From Streptomyces sp. NBC_01428 (lineage in GTDB: Bacteria; Actinomycetota; Actinomycetes; Streptomycetales; Streptomycetaceae): a DNA stretch of 64,000 nucleotides. The notes beneath the pieces are model-generated. The model searched no databases. It was not told the origin of the DNA and worked only from the letters and a program-made list of their open reading frames with translations. The stretch is taken from the NCBI RefSeq assembly GCF_036231965.1, contig NZ_CP109499.1:4278001-4342000 (forward strand). The letters run 5' to 3'. Below are positions 1 through 6,777 of this stretch, piece after piece. A program made the translations under genes and the position numbers. Position 1 is the first letter of the stretch, and each line of letters opens with the position of its first letter.

Positions 1-248
1 CGACGAGTGAGACATTAGCGGATTCCTGGCTCCCGAGCTAATCGGGGTGGCGCCCTTTCGAACGCGGAATCCTCATTTCGCAAACACGCATGAAAACGAG
101 CGGACGACGAGTCGTCGATCGTTGAATGGTGGTGCGGAATGGCTGTCCGGGGACCGACCGGGGTCGGCGCTCACGTCGGACAACTCGGAGAACACTACGT
201 ACGGGGTGGGGGCGTGTCAACTCCGGTCCGGAGGGGCCTGCCGGGGCG

Positions 249-254
249 TACTGT
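249..254 (+). promoter_or_regulatory. -10 element of the trpS leader transcript
   Basis: The hexamer TACTGT ends seven bases before the ATG of the Trp-Trp leader peptide, so the transcript probably starts at or next to that ATG and the leader peptide would be read from a leaderless message. No convincing -35 hexamer is visible at normal spacing. The rest of bases 1-248 shows no gene; it holds a short inverted repeat near 103-116 of unknown meaning. Confidence 0.55.
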
Positions 255-261
255 GGCGCCC

Positions 262-303
262 ATGACTACGCGTACGTGCACCCAGCTGTGGTGGGCCGCC
301 TGA
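262..303 (+). CDS. Trp leader peptide of the trpS attenuator
   Basis: A 13-codon reading frame, MTTRTCTQLWWAA, with two adjacent Trp codons followed by a stop. It lies in front of a perfect terminator hairpin and 114 bases before trpS. Ribosome stalling at the Trp codons when charged tRNA-Trp is scarce would release the antiterminator. Such control was reported for the auxiliary, indolmycin-resistant TrpRS gene of S. coelicolor, which this gene resembles. The frame is too short for most gene finders. Confidence 0.85.
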   Translation: MTTRTCTQLWWAA

Positions 304-358
304 CGGCGGCCGTACGCACGTAGGTACTCAACGGCCGCCGCTCTCGGCGGCCGTTTTT
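294..358 (+). promoter_or_regulatory. Ribosome-mediated transcription attenuator
   Basis: Four pairing segments are visible. Segment 1 (294-300) pairs with 305-311. Segment 2 (304-313) and segment 4 (345-354) are the same ten bases, so both can pair perfectly with segment 3 (331-340). The 2:3 pair is the antiterminator and the 3:4 pair is the terminator. Segment 1 begins right after the two Trp codons and the leader stop codon sits in the 1:2 loop, as in classical amino-acid attenuators. Confidence 0.85.
331..358 (+). terminator. Attenuator terminator hairpin
   Basis: A perfect ten-base stem (331-340 with 345-354) and a CTCT loop, followed by a T run at 354-358. Forms when the leader peptide is translated through its Trp codons. 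Confidence 0.85.
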
Positions 359-417
359 GTGTCTCCCTCCTGGGGGCCGGCCGGTGGGTGCGGCGGCCTC
401 GATCAGGAGGTGGAGAG

Positions 418-1419
418 ATGACGCGGATCTTCAGTGGGGTCAAGCCGACCGGGCATCTGACGCTGGGGAACTACCTGGGAGCCGTGCGGCGGTGGGCCGA
501 GGTGGACCAGCACCGGGCCGACGCGCTGTTCTGCATCGTCGACCTGCACGCGCTGACCGTGGACCACGATCCGGCGCGGGTGCTCAGACTCAGCAGGCAG
601 GCGGCGACGTTGTTGCTGGCGTCGGGGCTCGATCCCGAGGTGTGCACCGTGTTCGTCCAGAGTCATGTCGACGAACACGCGCGGCTGTCGTATCTGCTGG
701 AGTGCGTCGCGACGGACGGGGAGATGCGGCGGATGATCCAGTACAAGGAGAAGGCCGCGCGGGAGCGGGCGCGGGGTGGGAGCGTTCGGCTGTCGTTGCT
801 GACGTATCCCGTGCTGATGGCGGCGGACATCCTGGCGTACGGGGCCGACGAGGTGCCGGTGGGGGACGACCAGACGCAGCACGTGGAGCTGACCCGGGAT
901 CTGGCGGTGCGGTTCAACCAGCGCTACGGGCACACGTTCGTGGTGCCCCGGGCCACCCGGCCGGAGGTGGCGGCGCGGGTCATGAACCTTCAGGAGCCGA
1001 CGTCGAAGATGGGCAAGAGCGACGACGTGGGACCGGGGGTCGTCTATCTGCTGGACGAGCCCGACGCCGTGCGGAGGAAGGTCGCGCGGGCCGTGACCGA
1101 CAGCGGCACCGAGGTCGCGTACGACCGGGAGGAGCGGCCGGGGGTCTCGAACCTGCTGGAGATCCTCGCCGCCTGTGCGGGCGGGGATCCCGAGGAGCTG
1201 AGCGGTGGGTACACGTCGTACGGCGCTCTGAAGAAGGACACCGCCGACGCCGTGGTCGAGCTGCTCAGGCCGGTGCAGGAGCGGCACAAGGAGCTGTGTG
1301 CCGATCCCGCCGAGGTCGAACGCGTGCTGCGCGACGGCGCGGCGAGGGCCAGGGAGAAGGCGCGGCCGACGGTGGACGCGGCGTACCGGGCGATCGGGTT
1401 GCTGCCGGCCGCGGACTGA
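418..1419 (+). CDS. trpS: Tryptophanyl-tRNA synthetase (auxiliary, attenuated type)
   Basis: 333-residue class I aminoacyl-tRNA synthetase charging tRNA-Trp in the cytoplasm. The HIGH-like signature is TGHLTLGN near residues 11-18 and the KMSKS loop is KMGKS near residue 198. The ATG at 418 is chosen because AGGAGG lies at 405-410; a GTG at 388 would add ten unlikely residues. The Trp-codon attenuator upstream points to the auxiliary TrpRS1 type, which in S. coelicolor gives indolmycin resistance. The resistance inference rests on synteny and regulation, not on a residue I can verify. The gene ends at a hairpin shared with convergent proC. Confidence 0.95.
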   Translation: MTRIFSGVKPTGHLTLGNYLGAVRRWAEVDQHRADALFCIVDLHALTVDHDPARVLRLSRQAATLLLASGLDPEVCTVFVQSHVDEHARLSYLLECVATDGEMRRMIQYKEKAARERARGGSVRLSLLTYPVLMAADILAYGADEVPVGDDQTQHVELTRDLAVRFNQRYGHTFVVPRATRPEVAARVMNLQEPTSKMGKSDDVGPGVVYLLDEPDAVRRKVARAVTDSGTEVAYDREERPGVSNLLEILAACAGGDPEELSGGYTSYGALKKDTADAVVELLRPVQERHKELCADPAEVERVLRDGAARAREKARPTVDAAYRAIGLLPAAD

Positions 1420-1434
1420 GGAGTGCCGGGAGCG

Positions 1435-1468
1435 CGCCTTCGGCACCCGGTCGCGAGTGCCGAAGGCG
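1435..1468. terminator. Bidirectional terminator, trpS/proC
   Basis: A perfect 12-base inverted repeat (1435-1446 and 1457-1468) between the convergent stops of trpS and proC. No long T run, as is common in Streptomyces. Confidence 0.7.
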
Positions 1469-1478
1469 GTCGGCTCGG

Positions 1479-2288
1479 TCAGCTGTTGCCGGAGGCCAGT
1501 TCGCGGCTGCGGTCGCGGGCCGCTTCGAGGGCGGCGATGAGGGCGGCGCGGACGCCGTGGTTCTCGAGTTCGCGGATCGCGTTGATCGTGGTGCCCGCGG
1601 GGGACGTGACGTTCTCCCGGAGCTTGACCGGGTGCTCCCCGCTGTCGCGGAGCATCACGGCGGCGCCGATCGCGGACTGGACGATCAGTTCGTGGGCCTT
1701 GTCGCGGGGCAGGCCGAGCAGGATGCCCGCGTCCGTCATGGCCTCGACGAGGTAGAAGAAGTACGCCGGTCCGGAGCCGGACAGGGCCGTGCAGGCGTCC
1801 TGCTGCGACTCGGGGACGAGGAGCGTCTTGCCGACGGCTCCGAAGATCTCCTCGGCGTAGGCCACGTGCTCGGGCGTGGCGTGGCTGCCGGCGGAGATGA
1901 CGGACATGGCCTCGTCGACAAGGGCGGGGGTGTTCGTCATGACGCGGACGACGGGTGTCCCGGCGGCCAGGCGCTCCTCGAAGAACGAGGTGGGGATACC
2001 GGCCGCGCCGCTGATGATCAGGCGGTCGGCGGGGATGTGCGGCGCGAGCTCGTCCAGAAGGGTGCCCATGTCCTGCGGTTTGACGGTCAGGATCAGGGTG
2101 TCGGCGGTCTTGGCCGCTTCCGCGTTGGTGACCGGGGTGACGCCGTGGCGCTCCTGGAGTTCCTTCGCCCGCTCCGGGCGGCGGGTGGTGACCAGGAGGT
2201 CGGTGGGGGCCCAGCCCGCTCGGATCATTCCGCTGAGCAGGGCTTCGCCGATCTTGCCGGTGCCGAGGACTGCGACTTTCTGGACCAT
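1479..2288 (-). CDS. proC: Pyrroline-5-carboxylate reductase
   Basis: 269 residues, the normal family length. Catalyses the last step of proline synthesis, NAD(P)H-dependent reduction of 1-pyrroline-5-carboxylate. The N-terminus has the Rossmann motif VLGTGKIGEALL, and the C-terminal half carries the ALSGSGPAYFF signature of the dimerisation/active-site domain. Convergent with trpS and followed upstream by an ABC exporter on the same strand after a gap of about 119 bases, so probably transcribed separately. Confidence 0.96.
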   Translation of the reverse strand: MVQKVAVLGTGKIGEALLSGMIRAGWAPTDLLVTTRRPERAKELQERHGVTPVTNAEAAKTADTLILTVKPQDMGTLLDELAPHIPADRLIISGAAGIPTSFFEERLAAGTPVVRVMTNTPALVDEAMSVISAGSHATPEHVAYAEEIFGAVGKTLLVPESQQDACTALSGSGPAYFFYLVEAMTDAGILLGLPRDKAHELIVQSAIGAAVMLRDSGEHPVKLRENVTSPAGTTINAIRELENHGVRAALIAALEAARDRSRELASGNS

Positions 2289-2407
2289 GGTTGCGGGTGC
2301 CCTCCGAGGGTTGGGTCGTCCGTGTTCATCCTCCCACCGGGGTGGTGGGCGCGGGCGGGTTGTCCGGTGGGCGGACGGGCGCGGAGGGGCTCGGGCGGGG
2401 CGGGCGG

Positions 2408-3247
2408 CTAGGACGTACGGCGGCGGAGGGTGGCCGCGCCGAGGAAGAGGACCAGCAGGGCGCTGCCGGCGACGATCAGGATGTCGCGTACGAAGGTCGC
2501 GGTCGTGTCGGTGTGCTTGAGGACCTCGTTCATGCCGTCGACCGCGTACGACATCGGGAGCACGTCGGAGACGGCCTCCAGGGCGGGGTGCATGGCGGAG
2601 CGCGGGGTGAACAGGCCGCAGAGGAGGAGCTGGGGGAAGATCACGGCCGGCATGAACTGGACGGCCTGGAACTCGGAGGCGGCGAACGCCGAGACGAAGA
2701 GGCCGAGGGCGGTTCCGAGGAGGGCGTCGAGCAGGGCGACGAGCAGGAGCAGCCAGGGCGAGCCGGTGACGTCGAGGCCGAGGACCCAGACGGCGAGGCC
2801 GGTGGCCAGGGCCGACTGGACGACGGCGACCGTGCCGAAGGCGAGGGCGTAGCCCGCGATCAGGTCGCCCTTGCCGAGGGGCAGGGCGAGGAGGCGTTCG
2901 AGCGTGCCGGAGGTGCGTTCGCGCAGGGTCGCGATGGAGGTCACCAGGAACATCGTGATCAGCGGGAAGATCCCGAGCAGGGACGCGCCGATGGAGTCGA
3001 AGGTCCGGGGGCTGCCGTCGAACACGTAGCGGAGCAGGAACAGCATCACGCAGGGGACCAGGATCATCAGCGCGATGGTGCGCGGGTCGTGCCGGAGCTG
3101 GCGCAGGACGCGGCTCGCGGTGGCGGTGGTGCGGGAGACGGTGAGCGCGCTCGGGCGGGAGGCGGCGCGCGGGCCCTGGGCGGGCTCGTGCGGGGAGGCG
3201 TCGGGGGTCTCGGGGGTCGTGGCCGCGGTCGGCTGGGCGGGGCTCAT
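2408..3247 (-). CDS. ABC-2 type exporter permease
   Basis: 279-residue integral membrane protein of the ABC-2/DrrB type. About 45 polar residues precede the first span (near 60-75); further spans cluster near 90-110, 140-165, 170-200 and 255-275, the usual six-helix pattern. The ATG overlaps the stop of the ATPase gene by four bases (ATGA), indicating translational coupling. Together the two genes encode a half-size ATPase plus permease, typical of export of drugs or other hydrophobic compounds. Substrate unknown. Confidence 0.88.
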   Translation of the reverse strand: MSPAQPTAATTPETPDASPHEPAQGPRAASRPSALTVSRTTATASRVLRQLRHDPRTIALMILVPCVMLFLLRYVFDGSPRTFDSIGASLLGIFPLITMFLVTSIATLRERTSGTLERLLALPLGKGDLIAGYALAFGTVAVVQSALATGLAVWVLGLDVTGSPWLLLLVALLDALLGTALGLFVSAFAASEFQAVQFMPAVIFPQLLLCGLFTPRSAMHPALEAVSDVLPMSYAVDGMNEVLKHTDTTATFVRDILIVAGSALLVLFLGAATLRRRTS

Positions 3248-4017
3248 CGGGCGGTCTCCTCGCGGGGGTCGGTGGCGGCGGCCTCGTCGACGAGGGTGAG
3301 GAAGGCGGCCTCGACGGTGTCGGACCCGGTCCTCTCGCGCAGCGCGTCCGGGGTGTCGTCGGCGAGGATCTCTCCCTCGCGCATGAGCAGGAGCCGGTGG
3401 CAGCGCTCGGCCTCGTCCATCACGTGGGAGGAGACGAGGAGGGTGGCGTCGCGTTCTTCGGCGATGCCGTGGAAAAGGCTCCACAGTTCGCGGCGCAGGA
3501 CCGGGTCGAGTCCGACGGTGGGTTCGTCGAGCACGAGGAGTTCGGGGGCGCCGAGCAGGGCGACGGCGAGGGAGACGCGGTTGCGCTGGCCGCCGGAGAG
3601 GGTGCCGGCCAGGGCGTCGGCGTGCGAGGTGAGGTCGACGTCGGTGATGGCGCGGGTGACGTCGGTGTGCCGGCGTTCGGCGGCGGCCCGGCCGGGATCG
3701 AGGATCGCGGCGAAGTAGTCGAGGTTCTGGCGGACGGTCAGGTCGTCGTAGACGGACGGGGCCTGGGTCACGTAGCCGATGCGGGAGCGGAGCGTGGGGT
3801 CGCCGGCGGGGCTGCCGAGCACTTCGAGCGTCCCGGTGACCTTGGCCTGGGTGCCGACGGTCGCGCGCATCAGGGTCGACTTGCCGCAGCCGGAGGGGCC
3901 GAGCAGCCCGGTGATCCGGCCGCGCGGAACCGTGAAGTCGAGGCCGCGCAGGACGGTACGGGGGCCGCGCAGAACGGTGAGGCCTTCGGCGCGGACGGCG
4001 GGCTGGGGTGAGGACAC
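3244..4017 (-). CDS. ABC exporter ATP-binding protein (DrrA type)
   Basis: 257 residues from a GTG at 4017. Walker A is GPSGCGKST near residue 40, the signature is LSGGQRNR, Walker B is LLVLDEPTVGLDP, and the switch His is in SSHVMDEA. These place it with DrrA-type ATPases that drive ABC-2 permeases. The GTG has only a weak ribosome site; the frame stays open further upstream, but residues before it do not look like an ABC domain. A strong promoter with an embedded operator-like repeat lies about 80 bases upstream. Confidence 0.88.
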   Translation of the reverse strand: MSSPQPAVRAEGLTVLRGPRTVLRGLDFTVPRGRITGLLGPSGCGKSTLMRATVGTQAKVTGTLEVLGSPAGDPTLRSRIGYVTQAPSVYDDLTVRQNLDYFAAILDPGRAAAERRHTDVTRAITDVDLTSHADALAGTLSGGQRNRVSLAVALLGAPELLVLDEPTVGLDPVLRRELWSLFHGIAEERDATLLVSSHVMDEAERCHRLLLMREGEILADDTPDALRERTGSDTVEAAFLTLVDEAAATDPREETAR

Positions 4018-4088
4018 GGGCGTTCCCGGGGGTCGGGGTCGGATGCGGAGTCTGTTGTCGGGGGTGGGGCGCCAAGTGCCTGGCGCTA

Positions 4089-4136
4089 AATAATCATCAC
4101 TCGATGAATATTGCTCCTGTGCGGCAGACCGGTCAA
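4089..4136 (-). promoter_or_regulatory. Promoter with overlapping operator for the ABC exporter
   Basis: On the minus strand TTGACC (4131-4136) and CAATAT (4108-4113) are separated by 17 bases, close to the housekeeping consensus. A near-perfect inverted repeat with ten-base arms, AATAATCATC and GATGAATATT (4089-4098 and 4103-4112, nine of ten pairs), overlaps the -10 and probable start site. It is strikingly AT-rich for this genome. A repressor binding here would block the exporter promoter; no adjacent regulator gene is visible. Confidence 0.7.
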
Positions 4137-4333
4137 GAGCCGGGAGCGCAGGGCCGCTTCGGGCCGACGGTCCGGTGCCGCGCGGTGCGGCCGTGCGAGG
4201 AGGGCGTCTCGGGAGGCGCGGCTGCACGATGTCCTGGGGCTGTCGTCGCCAGGGGGTGCCGGGCCTGGCCGCAAGGGGAGGCGGGCGGACCGGGACGGGG
4301 TCGTCCCCGCGCTCGCGCTGTCCGTTTCGACGG

Positions 4334-4375
4334 AGGGGTGCGGTTCCCCGCGGGAGGGGTGCGGTTCCCCGCGGG
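4334..4375. repeat. 21-bp tandem repeat in a non-coding gap
   Basis: Two exact 21-base copies plus a partial third, in the gap between the ABC promoter and the methyltransferase stop (4137-4494). Nothing else in this gap of about 358 bases looks like a gene; open frames here have poor codon structure. Confidence 0.6.
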
Positions 4376-4494
4376 AGGGGTGGCGGGCGGCGCCTACGTG
4401 CTCGTGGAGGCGGGCGGGGGCCGAGGCGCTGGCGTGGTCACGAAGGCGGATGGTCGGTGCGGCGGCCTTCGGGGGTGGGCCGCCGCACCCGGGT

Positions 4495-5301
4495 CTACGA
4501 GTGGGTCGCGACCAGGAGTTCCACGACGTAGGTCTCCTCGACGATCTCGTCGGGGAACGTCAGGAGGAGGTGCTCGCGCTCCTCCGCGAAGAACGCCGCG
4601 GTGGCCTCCTCGCCCAGGACGAGAAACGCCGAGTGGCTGCCGATGTTGGCGAGGTGCGTGTCGAGCGGGACGCGGCGGCTCCAGCGGACCCGCCTCCGGT
4701 CGAAGGACAGGCGGCCACCGGGGTCGGCGCTGAGGGAGTGGGCAGCACGGGCGCCGCTGCCGTTCTTCTCGACCACCGGGTCGATGCCGAAGAAGCGCTC
4801 CATACGCCGGGCGGCCGCCTCGATCCACGGCACGTCGAGCGCCTCGGTGTTCCACCACAGGGCCAGTGCACCGCCGGGCCGCAGTACCCGCAGCGCCTCC
4901 GGCACGGAACGGTCCGGGTCGGTCCAGTGCCAGGACTGGGCGTACGTCAGGAAGTCCACGGAGGCGTCCGCGAGGGGGAGGGCGTCGCCGCTGCCCCGCA
5001 CGATCGGGAGGCGAGGGTGGACGCGGCGGAACTCCGCTGCCATGCCCGGGCCCGGTTCCACGGCGAGGACGTCGGCGCCGCGGTCGTGCAGGAGGACGGT
5101 CGAGATACCGGTCCCCGCACCGACGTCGGCGACCTTGGCACCGGCCAGGGTCCGGCCCGCGAGCTCCTCGACGGCGTCGAAGAGGGTGGGCGGGTACGAG
5201 GGACGGTTCGCCGCGTACTGGGCCGCCGCCGCGTTGAAGGAGTGCGCTCGGGTGGCGTGCGGGGCGGGCTCGGGGGCGGAAGGAGAGGAGGAAGCCGTCA
5301 T
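4495..5301 (-). CDS. SAM-dependent methyltransferase (class I)
   Basis: 268 residues. The SAM-binding motif is KVADVGAGTGIST near residue 55, followed by an acidic end of strand 2 (VLAVEPGPGM) and the later motif LRPGGALALWWNTEA, all features of Methyltransf_11/UbiE-like enzymes. The ATG at 5301 is chosen because the sequence becomes methyltransferase-like from there. Substrate cannot be told. Flanked by genes with no obvious shared role. Confidence 0.88.
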   Translation of the reverse strand: MTASSSPSAPEPAPHATRAHSFNAAAAQYAANRPSYPPTLFDAVEELAGRTLAGAKVADVGAGTGISTVLLHDRGADVLAVEPGPGMAAEFRRVHPRLPIVRGSGDALPLADASVDFLTYAQSWHWTDPDRSVPEALRVLRPGGALALWWNTEALDVPWIEAAARRMERFFGIDPVVEKNGSGARAAHSLSADPGGRLSFDRRRVRWSRRVPLDTHLANIGSHSAFLVLGEEATAAFFAEEREHLLLTFPDEIVEETYVVELLVATHS

Positions 5302-5369
5302 GGGGCCATGATCGCTGGCGGGGCGGAGGGTTGAGTAGGGGGTTTCGCAGGAGGGAGAGCGGGACCGGG

Positions 5370-5882
5370 TCAGGCCTTGCGGCTCTTCTTCGCCTTCGAC
5401 GGGTTGCCGGTGCGGCGGGTGGTCCGGCGGGCGTACTGCTCCTTCGCCGCCTCGTACTCCTCGCGGTTCAGCCGCTCGCCGGGGGCCTCGGTGAGGGCGC
5501 GGAAGCAGTACGCGAGCAGCGAGCCGACGAAGCCGATGGCGAGGAGCCCCCGGAGGGATGCCTGGCGGTCGGGGTCGGGGCGCTTGGCGAACGAGTCCCA
5601 GGTGTGGCGGAACGCGAGGGCGCTGCACACCGCGAACATCACGACGACCATCACCGTCACGGGCGTGCCGACGTCGGCGATGGCCAGACCCTGGTAGGCG
5701 AAGCGGAGCACGAAGCAGGCGGCCACGGCCGCGGCGAGGGAGCCGACGGCCACACCGGCGCGTCGGCCGGCGTAGCCGCCGTCATGCTCCAGCCATGTCG
5801 TCCCGAAGAAACGCAGGGGCTCGGGCAGGGGCCCCGCGGGGGTGCCGGTCGCGGTTCCGGGGGTCGTCGTCTTGTCGCTCAC
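5370..5882 (-). CDS. Conserved integral membrane protein
   Basis: 170 residues from GTG 5882. Three hydrophobic spans are visible, near residues 43-65, 70-92 and 112-132, with a basic cytoplasmic tail ending in RRTGNPSKAKKSRKA. I recognise it as a conserved Streptomyces membrane protein but not its function. It reads in the same direction as the methyltransferase 68 bases downstream and may share a message. Confidence 0.7.
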   Translation of the reverse strand: MSDKTTTPGTATGTPAGPLPEPLRFFGTTWLEHDGGYAGRRAGVAVGSLAAAVAACFVLRFAYQGLAIADVGTPVTVMVVVMFAVCSALAFRHTWDSFAKRPDPDRQASLRGLLAIGFVGSLLAYCFRALTEAPGERLNREEYEAAKEQYARRTTRRTGNPSKAKKSRKA

Positions 5883-5955
5883 CCGACGATTATCGCCCCG
5901 GCTCCGTGCGCGGTGGGCGCCGCGGGGCCCTGGTGCGGTGATGCGGTGGTGCGGG

Positions 5956-6300
5956 TCAGGAGCACTGCGGGGCGACGTAGCCGTCGCTGCCCGTGTGCAC
6001 GTAGGCGTCCGAGACGAACTGGGCGTTGGCGATGTTGTCCCAGATGGTCGACGTGCCGTAGTAGCCGCTGACGGACTCCCCCTGGCACTGGCAGCGGATC
6101 GGGACGCTCTGACCCGCCGGGATCGTGCGGACGACCGGGTAGTGCGTGCCGGGCCCGCTGCGGACATTGACGCTGGCACCGGGCGCGAGCGGATACGTCC
6201 TGGTGACCGCTGCCGCCTGGGACATGGTTCCCGCCACGGCCAGGAGCGTGGCGGCGAGCCCGCCCACCAGCATCCCCTGTCTGCCGGACACGATCTTCAC
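5956..6300 (-). CDS. Secreted SH3-like domain small protein
   Basis: 114 residues. The GTG at 6300 is preceded by GAAGGGAA and gives a good Sec signal peptide (KIVSGRQG, then a hydrophobic run ending at SQAAA). The mature part is a bacterial SH3-like module (YPLAPGASVNVRSGPGTHYPVV) with two Cys in PIRCQC and one at the C-terminus. Bacterial SH3 modules commonly bind peptidoglycan or peptides outside the cell. It is a tandem paralogue of the next gene, 22 bases away. Confidence 0.75.
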   Translation of the reverse strand: MKIVSGRQGMLVGGLAATLLAVAGTMSQAAAVTRTYPLAPGASVNVRSGPGTHYPVVRTIPAGQSVPIRCQCQGESVSGYYGTSTIWDNIANAQFVSDAYVHTGSDGYVAPQCS

Positions 6301-6322
6301 AGTCGGTTCCCTTCGTATGACG

Positions 6323-6643
6323 TCAGGAGCACTTCGGGGCGACATAGCCGTCGCTGCCCGTCTGTACGTACGCGTCCGACACGAACTGGCCGTTGGAGAT
6401 GTTGTCCCAGATCTTGCTCACGCCGTAGGGACCGGTGACGGACTCACCCGGGCACTGGCAGTAGATCGGGATACGCGAACCCGCCGACAGGGTGCGGACG
6501 ATGCTGAAGTGGGTGCCCGGGCCGCTTCTGACGTTGACGGTGTGACCCGGTGCGAGGGGGTAGGTGCGGAGCGCCTGGGCGGTCAGCGGCTCGGCTTCCG
6601 CCGCTTCGGTCGAGTCTGTGAGAGCAAGGTCTTCCGTGGCCAT
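6323..6643 (-). CDS. SH3-like domain small protein without signal peptide
   Basis: 106 residues. The ATG at 6643 has GGGGGAG eleven bases upstream. The last 75 residues closely match the downstream secreted paralogue (NVRSGPGTH, DAYV.TGSDGYVAP.CS). The N-terminus is acidic and polar (MATEDLALTDSTEAAEAEP) instead of a signal peptide, so it is either cytoplasmic or exported by another route. The Cys residues of the paralogue (YCQC and the penultimate Cys) are kept. Probably co-transcribed with the paralogue and divergent from the Ser/Thr kinase. Confidence 0.75.
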   Translation of the reverse strand: MATEDLALTDSTEAAEAEPLTAQALRTYPLAPGHTVNVRSGPGTHFSIVRTLSAGSRIPIYCQCPGESVTGPYGVSKIWDNISNGQFVSDAYVQTGSDGYVAPKCS

Positions 6644-6777
6644 ATCGATCTCCCCCGTTGATTGGTTCACGCCAAAATCAGGCTGCGCGCCGAGGCTAGC
6701 AAGCCGCCGATGTTTCGTACGCGGGATCGACTAGGCTCTGCGCGTCGCGCATGCGGTCGAACCCACGGGGGTGAGTG

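Noticed and set aside
103..116. Short palindrome GACGACGAGTCGTC upstream of the trpS leader
   Set aside because: More than 130 bases from the -10, and GAC/GTC-type palindromes are common by chance at this base composition.
4086..4274. Possible regulator gene upstream of the ABC exporter
   Set aside because: The only minus-strand frame is short, Arg/Pro-rich and shows no helix-turn-helix; it also covers the promoter and operator.
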